Assembly (NCBI GenBank): GCA_014728785.1
Contig: WJKZ01000089.1
Location: 1 to 6,760 of the forward strand
Direction of reading: 5' to 3'
DNA length: 6,760 nucleotides
Source: Candidatus Omnitrophota bacterium
Lineage (GTDB): Bacteria; Omnitrophota; Gorgyraeia; Duberdicusellales; 4484-171
The notes beneath the pieces were generated by a model, which made no database searches, was not told where the DNA came from, and was given only the letters and a program-made list of their open reading frames with translations. This document shows positions 1-6,161 of this stretch, in pieces. The position numbers and the translations under genes were made by a program. How positions within the stretch are numbered: position 1 is the first letter of the stretch; each line of letters starts with the position of its first letter.

Positions 1-76
1 ATTTGGTTCTTACTCTTTCGGGATCGCCCTGAATCGGGGGAAATTTTCCTTTTAAAGAAGGTATATTACTTGACAT
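1..76 (-). CDS. 5' end of an unidentified gene, continuing beyond the window
   Basis: An ATG at 76-74 opens a frame that stays open to the window edge, giving 25 codons that begin MSSNIPSLKGKFPPIQGD and continue with a charged stretch (PERVRTK). It overlaps the last 11 bases of the GH57 gene in a different frame. A strong Shine-Dalgarno, AAGGAG at 91-86, lies 9 bases upstream, inside the GH57 coding sequence. The overlap and the ribosome site make a genuine downstream operon member likely. I do not recognise the N-terminus, and it is too short to assign a family. By position it should be co-transcribed with the glucan genes, so a carbohydrate-related product is a guess from context only. Confidence 0.6.
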   Translation of the reverse strand, partial: MSSNIPSLKGKFPPIQGDPERVRTK

Positions 77-1715
77 TTTGTGCTGCTCCTTCTGTTACAT
101 ATTTATTATTGTAGTACATAAAACAATCCACATCCTGAAATATATTATCCCTGTATTCAATCTCCTTCAACCATTCTTCGTCTATACTTTTGCTCATTAT
201 GCCTTCATAAAGAGCCAGAAATCTGTTTATATGGGTTTTTACTCTTTTTTGCGCATAAGAAACCATGGTGCCCGTCTTCATTATAAAAGCCCAGTCACTA
301 GCCTGGGCCAAAAGCAGCTCCCGTGCCGCCTGGTTTAACGCTCTTCTTTTTTTACTCTTTTTATCTTCCCGCTGGACCGAAGCAAATTTACTTCCAAGTT
401 CGGCCATCTTTAATCCACAGTTGTGTAAGTGCCGGTAAATCCAGGCATTGCTTCCTTCTACCCAGAAATCATTATAGCCCTTATAACCCCAGCTTGACGC
501 CGAAGGCAGAGCAACTTGATTGGCGGGATAAATACGCAAATATTCGGAAGGGCTGATCATTCTTATTGTATTCTGGTCATAGTAAATTTTTCTTGCCAAG
601 AAATTTATCCAGGAGGGTCCTTCAAACCACCAGTGGCCAAATAATTCTGCATCGTAAGGAGCTACTATAAGCGGTTGCCTGTCCATATGGGCCGATAAAT
701 GTTCCACCTGTTTCTGGCGGTTAAACATAAAATTCCCGGCATGTATGGCAGCTTTTTCTTTGGCCCAGTCCGGTATGTAAGGCTCCTTGCGCTCTGTATC
801 GCCCGTAATCCTCCAATATTTAAAACCGGTATTTATCCTTATTCCTGAAGGATGTATATAAGGCTTTATGTAGTCGTAATCCAGTTCATAACCTATATCT
901 TTGTAATATTCTCTATAATCTCTATCTCCGGGATAACCCTCCTTGGAACTCCAGACCTGCTTGGAAGATTCCCAATCCCGGCCAAAAGCAGCCACCCCGC
1001 TTGGGCAATACAAAGGAGCATAAACACTATAACGCGGAATAGGCTCGGCATTAATTATGCCGTGACTATCGAGAAAAAAATATTTTATCCCCGCCTCTCT
1101 CAGGATATTGTCAAGACCCGGATAATATCCGCATTCCGGAAGCCAGATTCCTTTAGGCGAACGGCCAAAAACTTTCCTGTAATAATCTACTCCTATACCC
1201 ACCTGGGCTTTTACATCCGAATAGTTAATGTTAAGAAGAGGGAGGTAGCCGTGTGTTGCACAAGAAGTAATTATTTCCAGGCATCCTGTATCCTGAAACT
1301 TTCTAAACGCTTCCACAATATCTCTTCTATACTTTTTGTCGAATATATCCCTTGCTTCGTTCAGACGACGATGGTACATAAGAGCCAAACCGTGAAAACG
1401 GGAATCATAAGCTGTCCTGGCAATCTCTTTCTCGGACAACTCGATAGACTTGTTGAGATGACGCAAATATCTGTTCTGTAAAAGAGGGTCCTTAAGCATC
1501 GTAATAAGGGTGGGAGTGAGGGACATGGTAAGCCGAAAATCAACACCGTCGTCTAACAACTCCTCAAAAACCTGGATAAGAGGGATATAGGTTTCGGTTA
1601 TTGCTTCGTAAAGCCAGTTTTCTTCCAAAAAATACTCTTCTTCAGGGTGGCGGACAAAAGGAAGGTGTGCGTGCAGGAGGAGGCAAAGATAACCTTTTGA
1701 ATTGTAGCCATTCAT
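66..1715 (-). CDS. GH57 1,4-alpha-glucan branching enzyme (DUF1957-type)
   Basis: Predicted cytosolic transferase that cleaves an alpha-1,4 bond and re-attaches the chain through an alpha-1,6 bond, branching a glycogen-like glucan. The 549-residue protein has the GH57 landmarks in order: HAHLPFVRHP at 15-24; WLPECGY at 191-197 with the expected nucleophile Glu194; a long insert at about 228-275 rich in the branching-enzyme signature (YAP, GVAAFGRD, ESSKQVW, GYPGD, YREYY); INTGFKYWRITG at 294-305; and PYDAELFGHWWFEGP at 353-367 with the expected acid Asp355. SSWG at 407-410 and a helical C-terminal part (about 455-525, DUF1957) follow. Length and spacing fit the branching enzymes rather than GH57 amylases. 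There is no signal peptide. The start is fixed by homology (the barrel begins at residue 8) and by an ATGA overlap with the DUF4912 stop. No good ribosome site is visible, so translational coupling is likely. The next gene starts inside its 3' end. Confidence 0.92.
   Translation of the reverse strand: MNGYNSKGYLCLLLHAHLPFVRHPEEEYFLEENWLYEAITETYIPLIQVFEELLDDGVDFRLTMSLTPTLITMLKDPLLQNRYLRHLNKSIELSEKEIARTAYDSRFHGLALMYHRRLNEARDIFDKKYRRDIVEAFRKFQDTGCLEIITSCATHGYLPLLNINYSDVKAQVGIGVDYYRKVFGRSPKGIWLPECGYYPGLDNILREAGIKYFFLDSHGIINAEPIPRYSVYAPLYCPSGVAAFGRDWESSKQVWSSKEGYPGDRDYREYYKDIGYELDYDYIKPYIHPSGIRINTGFKYWRITGDTERKEPYIPDWAKEKAAIHAGNFMFNRQKQVEHLSAHMDRQPLIVAPYDAELFGHWWFEGPSWINFLARKIYYDQNTIRMISPSEYLRIYPANQVALPSASSWGYKGYNDFWVEGSNAWIYRHLHNCGLKMAELGSKFASVQREDKKSKKRRALNQAARELLLAQASDWAFIMKTGTMVSYAQKRVKTHINRFLALYEGIMSKSIDEEWLKEIEYRDNIFQDVDCFMYYNNKYVTEGAAQNVK
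86..91 (-). promoter_or_regulatory. Ribosome binding site embedded in the GH57 3' end
   Basis: AAGGAG on the minus strand, 9 bases before the ATG at 76. It lies within the last codons of the GH57 gene (encoding part of EGAAQ). It is the main reason for calling a new gene start at the window edge, and it makes translation of that gene dependent on ribosomes traversing or finishing GH57. Confidence 0.6.
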
Positions 1716-2971
1716 CGATTTTTATAATCGGTCCTACGCCTTATATATGTATTTATCTCTCTTTTTTCTAACTTGTCACCGGATTCGGCTTTAAATTCAA
1801 AAGGGCTGTCCCCGTCGGGAAGGGAGAATCTTAAAGTAAAGGTCCCGTCCGGCCTTAAATGCACTCTTTCCCCATTCATGTTTACTGCAGCGTCGGGTTC
1901 TGTTCTTCCGTATATCACAACTTCTGCATTAAGCTCAAAAAAGAATTTTCTCCCCAGCGGATTTTCAGCCAATGCCTGACTCCCGGAAGTTTCGTTTTCA
2001 GCTAAAGGCTTCTTTTGCAGCTGCTGGCTCCCTCCTTCTCTGAAAATATCCGAGGAATGTAAAAACATATTTCCCCAAAAGGTTTGGGGGAAAAGAGAGA
2101 ATATGTCAACAAGCTCTTTATCGCTGAATTTGCCTGTAAATAAAATTCTGGCGGTAGGGTCTTCGTACCTTTCGGCATATCGTTTTGCAATAGCTGAAGA
2201 TATGCTCTCCCAGAGAAAGGGATTAAGCCTTTCATAGTATTTTCTGACTTCATCTTCGCTTATATGGGCAAACCTGTTTCTCTTGTTTTTAGGAGACTGT
2301 TCGTTTGGGGAAGGGTAATTTTTCAACCTTACTTCATACTTTTTGTTTTCAACAAATGATCGGGCGGCATCTTCCGGACCCGAAATATCATCGTTATCTT
2401 CCACCTTCATCCAGACCTGCTCTCTGCGGTCTGAATAGCGCAGGCGAGGCGTGTGTACCCAGTTGGAACGGACCAGCGGGAAAAATTTACCTTCAGCGTT
2501 GCGTAAACCTATGTCTCCTATGTAAGAAACATTATCGCACCACAGATTAATATACCGCTCACCGGTTAAGTCCTGAATTTCTATGTCGAAATAATGGTTG
2601 GCATTATGACCGTTAAAATCTTTCAGGGTTACATCATACATACGAAGAATCAATCTCTCCCCTCCGGCGGCAGAGTCTCTTATATTTTTTTGGAGGGAAG
2701 TTAAAGATTCCCGGTTTATCTCCCAGTAAGCATATATCCAAAAAGAATCTTTTACCATCAAAGAAAGACGGTCTCTCCCGTAAAATAAAGGTAAGTCGGT
2801 TTTCTCTTCCAGGACAAACGGAGAATTTGTCTGTTTGTTGTCCTGGCCGTGGGCAGGAGAAGAGGAGACGGTTTGCGGTATTTTCCTTATACTCCTCTCT
2901 TTCAAAGAAGGAACCGTAGTTTCTTTGCCTTTTTCATAGACCCTTTTAATAACTTTTCTTTTTTTAGCCAA
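1712..2971 (-). CDS. DUF4912 domain protein, glucan-operon member, TTG start
   Basis: A 419-residue protein of unknown biochemical function. Residues 1-55 are basic and low complexity, probably disordered. About 60-190 match the DUF4912 pattern as I remember it: PLFYGRDRLSLMVKDSFWIYAYWEI, then ILRMYDVT, a YFDIEI strand and VRSNWVHTPR. A charged linker and a helical segment (about 240-305, EDEVRKYYERLNPF) follow. A C-terminal beta-sandwich-like segment at about 345-405 (VVIYGRTEPDAAVNMNGE, LRPDGTFTLRFSLPDG) resembles Ig-like repeats. No signal peptide or membrane segment is seen. The first codon is TTG at 2971-2969. An in-frame TGA three codons upstream and no nearby in-frame ATG or GTG support this start, although no clear Shine-Dalgarno precedes it. 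The gene starts 17 bp after the GT4 stop and overlaps the GH57 start by 4 bp. DUF4912 genes often sit beside GH57 and glycosyltransferase genes (from memory), so a role in glucan assembly or its control is inferred. Confidence 0.85.
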   Translation of the reverse strand: MAKKRKVIKRVYEKGKETTVPSLKERSIRKIPQTVSSSPAHGQDNKQTNSPFVLEEKTDLPLFYGRDRLSLMVKDSFWIYAYWEINRESLTSLQKNIRDSAAGGERLILRMYDVTLKDFNGHNANHYFDIEIQDLTGERYINLWCDNVSYIGDIGLRNAEGKFFPLVRSNWVHTPRLRYSDRREQVWMKVEDNDDISGPEDAARSFVENKKYEVRLKNYPSPNEQSPKNKRNRFAHISEDEVRKYYERLNPFLWESISSAIAKRYAERYEDPTARILFTGKFSDKELVDIFSLFPQTFWGNMFLHSSDIFREGGSQQLQKKPLAENETSGSQALAENPLGRKFFFELNAEVVIYGRTEPDAAVNMNGERVHLRPDGTFTLRFSLPDGDSPFEFKAESGDKLEKREINTYIRRRTDYKNR

Positions 2972-2988
2972 ACTGACTCAATGTTTTG

Positions 2989-4149
2989 TTAATTATAGTA
3001 AAGTGACAATACGTGGTCTGCTGTCGCATTCCAGGAAAATGCGGATTCCACAGCGACTCTCCCCATTCTTCCCATCCAGGAAGCATAATCAAAATCTTCA
3101 AAAGCGGTGCCGATACCCCAGGCTACAGAATCGGGGTTGGGGTAAACCTTAAGACCGTTTATTTCATGCCATATTATCTCTCCCGGTCCGCCGTTTAAGC
3201 TTGCAATTACCGGCTTACCTGCACTCCAGGCTTCTAGGATAACTATTCCAAAGGGTTCATTTCGGCTGGGTATACAAACAGCATCGCTTGCCTTATACAG
3301 GTCAATCAACCTCCAGCCGCTTAAATATCCTAAAAAACGGGTAGAGTGACTTACGCCGACCCTTCTTGCCTGGTCTTCAATATCTGATTTCATCTCACCA
3401 TCCCCTACAAACACAAACTTCGCGTTATCGTAATACTTAAGTATATGGGGTATGGCATCTATCAAGAGATCCGGCCCCTTCTGATAGACTATTCTGCCCA
3501 CGAAAAGAACAACCGGATCCATCGCCCCTATACCGTACATTCTTCTTACAGCCACCGGGTCTATCCAGCCGTCAAAATTTCTGTAATTTACACCGTTGTA
3601 TACGACACTCACCTTATCTTCCTTTACGCCGTACATCCACATAACTTCATTCTTTAAAGCCCTGGAAACGGTTATTACCCTATCTGCGCAATGCACTCCG
3701 ATTCGTTCGTTCTCTCTTATCCGGGCCGAGTTTCCTTCAAAAAAATTATTGCCGCACCTGCCGTATTCTGTGGAATGAATTGTCAAAACAGCCTTATGTT
3801 TTCTTTCCTCTTTTATCCATACTATCACATTAGAGGTTAGCCAGTCATGAGCATGGATTATATCGAATTTTCCGATATGCTCTTCTGTCTGAAAAAAGGC
3901 ATCTACAAAAGAGCGGCACATGTTGTTTATTTCTTCGACAAAATTAAGGTCGGGAGAAAAGGGGCAAAAATGATAATGTACTCCATGTATGCGTTCATAC
4001 CACTTCTGATCAGGTCTGCCCAGCCTGGTAAAAACATGCACTTTATGACCTTTGCGTTCCAGAGCACAGGCCAACTCGGTAACATGGAAAGCTACCCCTC
4101 CTACGCTAATGGAATGTATGGATTCCCAGGCAAAAAGGGCGATTCTCAT
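2989..4149 (-). CDS. GT4 family glycosyltransferase, glycogen synthase-like
   Basis: A 386-residue GT-B fold enzyme, predicted to transfer glucose from a nucleotide sugar to a growing alpha-1,4-glucan in the cytosol. The N-terminal Rossmann half holds the acceptor-side glycine loop GGVAFHVTEL (17-26), HAHDW (99-103) and TIHSTEYGR (123-131), all typical of glucan synthases of this type. The C-terminal half holds VGRIVYQKGPDLLIDA (217-232), with the Arg219/Lys224 pair expected to contact the donor diphosphate, and EPFGIVILE (298-306), the EX7E motif. There is no signal peptide or membrane anchor. Length is normal for GT4. It begins 34 bp after the CBM48 gene with only a weak ribosome site (CGGGAT), and ends 17 bp before DUF4912. 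The adjacent branching enzyme favours a polymerising glucosyltransferase. Donor (ADP-, UDP- or GDP-glucose) and acceptor cannot be read from the sequence; a sucrose-synthase-like or maltose-1-phosphate-forming GT4 is the main alternative. Confidence 0.88.
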   Translation of the reverse strand: MRIALFAWESIHSISVGGVAFHVTELACALERKGHKVHVFTRLGRPDQKWYERIHGVHYHFCPFSPDLNFVEEINNMCRSFVDAFFQTEEHIGKFDIIHAHDWLTSNVIVWIKEERKHKAVLTIHSTEYGRCGNNFFEGNSARIRENERIGVHCADRVITVSRALKNEVMWMYGVKEDKVSVVYNGVNYRNFDGWIDPVAVRRMYGIGAMDPVVLFVGRIVYQKGPDLLIDAIPHILKYYDNAKFVFVGDGEMKSDIEDQARRVGVSHSTRFLGYLSGWRLIDLYKASDAVCIPSRNEPFGIVILEAWSAGKPVIASLNGGPGEIIWHEINGLKVYPNPDSVAWGIGTAFEDFDYASWMGRMGRVAVESAFSWNATADHVLSLYYN

Positions 4150-4183
4150 TTTATCCCGATTCCCGCACTTAAAAATAATTTAT

Positions 4184-4462
4184 TTAAATTTCTACCACGG
4201 AATTATGGCTGCCAAAAGAATTAGACGTCACATTCTTATTATCCGGGTCGGGAAGCCACTCTCCGTCGATTACGAATTTGTATTCATATCTTCCCGGTTT
4301 AAGCACCATATCCTTGGCCCAGAGCTTTCCTCTTCCTTTACGTAAAGAAGTTGCTATAGGGTCCCAATTATTAAAATCACCTGCCAGCTTAACTTCTCTT
4401 GCCTCGGGGGCGTTTAAGGTAAACCTTACCCTTTTACCTGTAGACTTCTTTCTTCCTGCCAC
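4184..4462 (-). CDS. Stand-alone CBM48 (AMPK-beta type) glycogen-binding protein
   Basis: A 92-residue protein that is almost entirely one carbohydrate-binding module, so its role is glucan binding, not catalysis. After a basic N-terminus (MAGRKKSTGKR) come VKLAGDFNNWDP (24-35), GRYEYKFVIDGEW (57-69) and VTSNSFGSHNSVVEI (78-92). The last resembles the AMPK beta-1 segment ending in VTSQLGTVNNIIQV. By that comparison the four main sugar-contacting residues are present: Trp33, Lys62, Trp69 and Asn87 (AMPK beta Trp100, Lys126, Trp133, Asn150). The GTG start at 4462-4460 is chosen over the ATG at 4504 because a full AAGGAGGT lies 5 bases before it, and because the predicted promoter would put transcription onset only about 10 bases before the ATG. 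No catalytic domain is fused, unlike most bacterial CBM48s. It is first in the operon, directly ahead of the GT4 synthase, suggesting a polymer-bound accessory or targeting factor. Confidence 0.88.
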   Translation of the reverse strand: MAGRKKSTGKRVRFTLNAPEAREVKLAGDFNNWDPIATSLRKGRGKLWAKDMVLKPGRYEYKFVIDGEWLPDPDNKNVTSNSFGSHNSVVEI

Positions 4463-4467
4463 TGCAC

Positions 4468-4475
4468 ACCTCCTT
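4468..4475 (-). promoter_or_regulatory. Strong Shine-Dalgarno of the CBM48 gene
   Basis: AAGGAGGT on the minus strand, 5 bases before the GTG at 4462. It is the strongest ribosome site in the window and decides the start of the CBM48 protein. It also suggests that this small protein is made in larger amounts than the enzymes downstream, whose ribosome sites are weak or absent. Confidence 0.8.
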
Positions 4476-4520
4476 ATTTTTTTACTGACACTAAAACTTA
4501 TCATTACCGAAAGAAACGTT

Positions 4521-4548
4521 ATTATATTATTTTTAAAAACATTGTAAA
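4521..4548 (-). promoter_or_regulatory. Predicted sigma70 promoter of the glucan operon
   Basis: On the minus strand, TTTACA (4548-4543) is followed after 16 bases by a perfect TATAAT (4526-4521). The spacer is AT-rich. Transcription would start near 4514, giving a leader of roughly 50 bases before the CBM48 GTG. It lies in the gap between the response-regulator stop and the CBM48 gene, so CBM48, GT4, DUF4912, GH57 and the following gene can be expressed independently of the two-component genes. I see no terminator in the gap, so read-through from the regulator genes may also contribute. Confidence 0.6.
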
Positions 4549-4578
4549 TAGGTAGTTTTACTTATTTTTAGGAAGGCT

Positions 4579-5229
4579 TCAGAAGCTGATTATACCTTCT
4601 TGTAAAGCGAATCTCACCAGATTAGTCTGATTATGAATATTCAGCTTCTGCATTATATTGTTCCGGTGGGCCAGAACGGTCTTAAAAGCTATATTTAATC
4701 TTGCGGCTATCTGCTTATTGCTTAGGCCTTCGGCTATCAGCTGGAGTATTTCCCGCTCCCTGAGGGTTAATTGAGACAGGCTCTTAAGAGAAGACGTTTT
4801 TCTTTTGGGGAGGACAAAATCGTCTTCCATAAAAGAACGGATCTTTGAGCTCACAAAAATTCTTCCTGCATAAACTTCTTTTATAGCACCTACTATCTCC
4901 TCTGCCGCCGATTCCTTAAGTACATAACCTTTCACTCCGTAATCCAGAGATTTCTCTATAAAACCGCGATTTTCATGCATACTTAAAATAAGAATCTTTA
5001 TTTCTTTATTTTTCTTCAGTATTCTGTAACTTGCATCCAGGCCGTTAAGAAAGGGAAGAGTGATATCCATAATTACCACATCCGGCAGGAATTTCTGAGA
5101 TAATTCCACAGCCTCTTTGCCGTCGGAAGCTTCAGCGACAACCTCTATCCATTTATCGCGGGATATAATAGACCGGAGTCCCTGGCGAACTATAGGGTGA
5201 TCATCTACCAGGATAACTTTAATAATCAT
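4579..5229 (-). CDS. NarL/FixJ-family response regulator (receiver plus LuxR HTH)
   Basis: A 216-residue DNA-binding regulator activated by phosphorylation. The receiver domain (about 2-120) has the acidic pair Asp9/Asp10, the phosphoacceptor Asp55 in VVIMDITLP, Ser83 in LILSMH and Lys105 in YVLKES, so all catalytic positions are intact. A linker (about 125-150) leads to a LuxR-type helix-turn-helix at about 152-210, with LTLREREILQLIAEGLSNKQIA and the recognition helix region KTVLAHRNNIMQKL. Length is typical. Its ATG overlaps the kinase TGA (ATGA) and lacks a ribosome site, so translation is probably coupled to the kinase. This pairing makes it the cognate partner. Targets are unknown; the glucan operon starting about 65 bp downstream and its own upstream region are the obvious candidates. 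Confidence 0.94.
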   Translation of the reverse strand: MIIKVILVDDHPIVRQGLRSIISRDKWIEVVAEASDGKEAVELSQKFLPDVVIMDITLPFLNGLDASYRILKKNKEIKILILSMHENRGFIEKSLDYGVKGYVLKESAAEEIVGAIKEVYAGRIFVSSKIRSFMEDDFVLPKRKTSSLKSLSQLTLREREILQLIAEGLSNKQIAARLNIAFKTVLAHRNNIMQKLNIHNQTNLVRFALQEGIISF

Positions 5230-5939
5230 AATTTTATTTGTTGAGGTAAAATTATAGTAAGTTTAGTACCTTTCTCCGAGGAGTTTATAGCGAAATAACC
5301 CCTGACAGCATCTACTCTTTCCTGAACGCCCCTCAAGCCCAGCTTATTGGTATCTTTATTATCCCTGTAGCCTGAAACATCAAAACCTTTGCCGTTATCC
5401 TCTACGATAAGCTTTATCCTGTCTTGAGCCAGCAGTAAATCTATTTTAACCAATGAGGCTTTAGCGTGTTTAATTGCATTGCAAATAGCCTCCTGCACTA
5501 TTCTGTATAAAGCTATCTCTATCCTTTCATCGAATTTTATATCTTTTGTGTTTTCTTTAAACTCTATTCTTATATTGTTGGTTTTGGTGCATTGCGAGAG
5601 ATATTCTCTCAATGCTGCAGATAAACCCAGCAGGTCCAAAGCAGGCGGCCTTAAGTTTAAAGCCATGGATTTCATTTTAAAAACAATATCCTGAACCATA
5701 TTGCGGCTTTCCTTAAGGAGAGAAAAAGCCTTGTCGCTGTTGCCTTTTTTTATCTCCTTTTCGATAATATCCATGGAAGCTGCCAGAGCCACTGCCATCT
5801 GTCCGGCTTCGTCGTGCAAATCCCGGGAAATTCTTTTTTTCTCTTCCTCCTGGGCTATAAGCATCTTATGATAAAAATCATCGGCTGACTTTCTGTTTTT
5901 CCTGCTTTTGCCGCTCCTGTAAGGTTTCTTTTTTTTCAT
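5226..5939 (-). CDS. Soluble HisKA_3 sensor histidine kinase without a sensor domain
   Basis: A 237-residue kinase that autophosphorylates on His and passes phosphate to the adjacent regulator. A lysine/arginine-rich N-terminus (1-25) leads into the HisKA_3 dimerisation helices with EEEKKRISRDLHDEAGQ. The phospho-acceptor is His42, and the DxxxQ phosphatase motif (Asp43-Gln47) is intact, so kinase and phosphatase activity are both plausible. LRPPALDLLGL (96-106) is the usual second-helix signature. The HATPase domain has the N box QEAICNAIKHAKA (149-161), the G1 box DNGKGF (181-186), the G2 box GLRGVQERV (201-209) and GTKLTIILP (224-232). No transmembrane segment, PAS, GAF or other input domain is present, which is short for a NarX/DegS-type kinase. 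Signal input must come from a partner protein or the short N-terminus. The ATG has only a weak, distant purine-rich site upstream. Confidence 0.93.
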   Translation of the reverse strand: MKKKKPYRSGKSRKNRKSADDFYHKMLIAQEEEKKRISRDLHDEAGQMAVALAASMDIIEKEIKKGNSDKAFSLLKESRNMVQDIVFKMKSMALNLRPPALDLLGLSAALREYLSQCTKTNNIRIEFKENTKDIKFDERIEIALYRIVQEAICNAIKHAKASLVKIDLLLAQDRIKLIVEDNGKGFDVSGYRDNKDTNKLGLRGVQERVDAVRGYFAINSSEKGTKLTIILPQQIKL

Positions 5940-5988
5940 AATTGCTAATGTCTCTTTTTATTAATCAGATTGTTACTTTAAAATAGAA

Positions 5989-6126
5989 CTTCTTAAACGC
6001 CGAGGTGCCGCGCCTGCCTGTTGAGGTTTTTAAGAACATTCCCTACAATTTAAATTTTAAGTAAAATAAGAAATATGGCAAGATTTTATTAGTCCTGTAT
6101 CGGCACCTTCTTAAATGCGTTCCCTA
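5989..6126 (-). repeat. Imperfect repeat set in the GH65-kinase intergenic region
   Basis: On the minus strand, copy A (6126-6107) is TAGGGAACGCATTTAAGAAG. Copy B (6045-6027) shares TAGGGAA, the G two bases later and a TTAAnAA core. Copy C (6000-5989, GCGTTTAAGAAG) matches the second half of copy A with one difference in 12. An 8-bp inverted repeat, AGGTGCCG at 6108-6101 and CGGCACCT at 6010-6003, adjoins copies A and C. The copies surround the candidate kinase promoter. They could be regulator-binding sites or remnants of a duplicated intergenic segment. No coding potential is evident in the 222-bp gap. Confidence 0.45.
6054..6081 (-). promoter_or_regulatory. Candidate promoter of the kinase-regulator operon
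   Basis: On the minus strand, TTGCCA (6081-6076) is separated by 16 bases from TAAAAT (6059-6054). Each hexamer is one base off consensus. Transcription would begin near 6047 and leave an untranslated leader of about 107 bases. Two copies of a TAGGGAAYG element bracket it, one upstream of the -35 and one at the predicted start point, which suggests control at this promoter. Surrounding AT-richness makes chance matches possible. Confidence 0.4.
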
Positions 6127-6161
6127 AGATATTTTGAAAAAGACTGGATTGTGTGAAGTCG

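Noticed and set aside
852..1481. A 209-codon open frame on the plus strand opposite the GH57 gene
   Set aside because: It is antisense to a strongly conserved enzyme, has no family resemblance and no ribosome site that I can see, and reads like a shadow frame. The same applies to the other plus-strand frames at 78-556, 1773-1979, 2305-2550, 3013-4547 and 5479-5694.
1361..1546. 61-codon minus-strand frame inside GH57
   Set aside because: It lies in another frame within the conserved N-terminal part of the branching enzyme, with no recognisable product.
2002..2253. 83-codon minus-strand frame inside the DUF4912 gene
   Set aside because: Out-of-frame overlap within a longer gene whose reading frame has recognisable domains; no independent support.
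4463..4504. N-terminal extension of the CBM48 protein from the ATG at 4504
   Set aside because: The extension has no ribosome site and would begin about 10 bases after the predicted transcription start. The GTG at 4462 has a perfect Shine-Dalgarno.
4576..4586. GCTTC-A-GAAGC palindrome at the response-regulator stop, as a terminator
   Set aside because: The single-base centre leaves no workable loop for the stem, and no T-run follows on the minus strand.
6137..6160. GACT/AGTC stem followed by five T after the GH65 stop, as an intrinsic terminator
   Set aside because: The stem is only 4 bp with an 11-base loop, too weak to call. Some transcription may stop here, but the sequence does not establish it.
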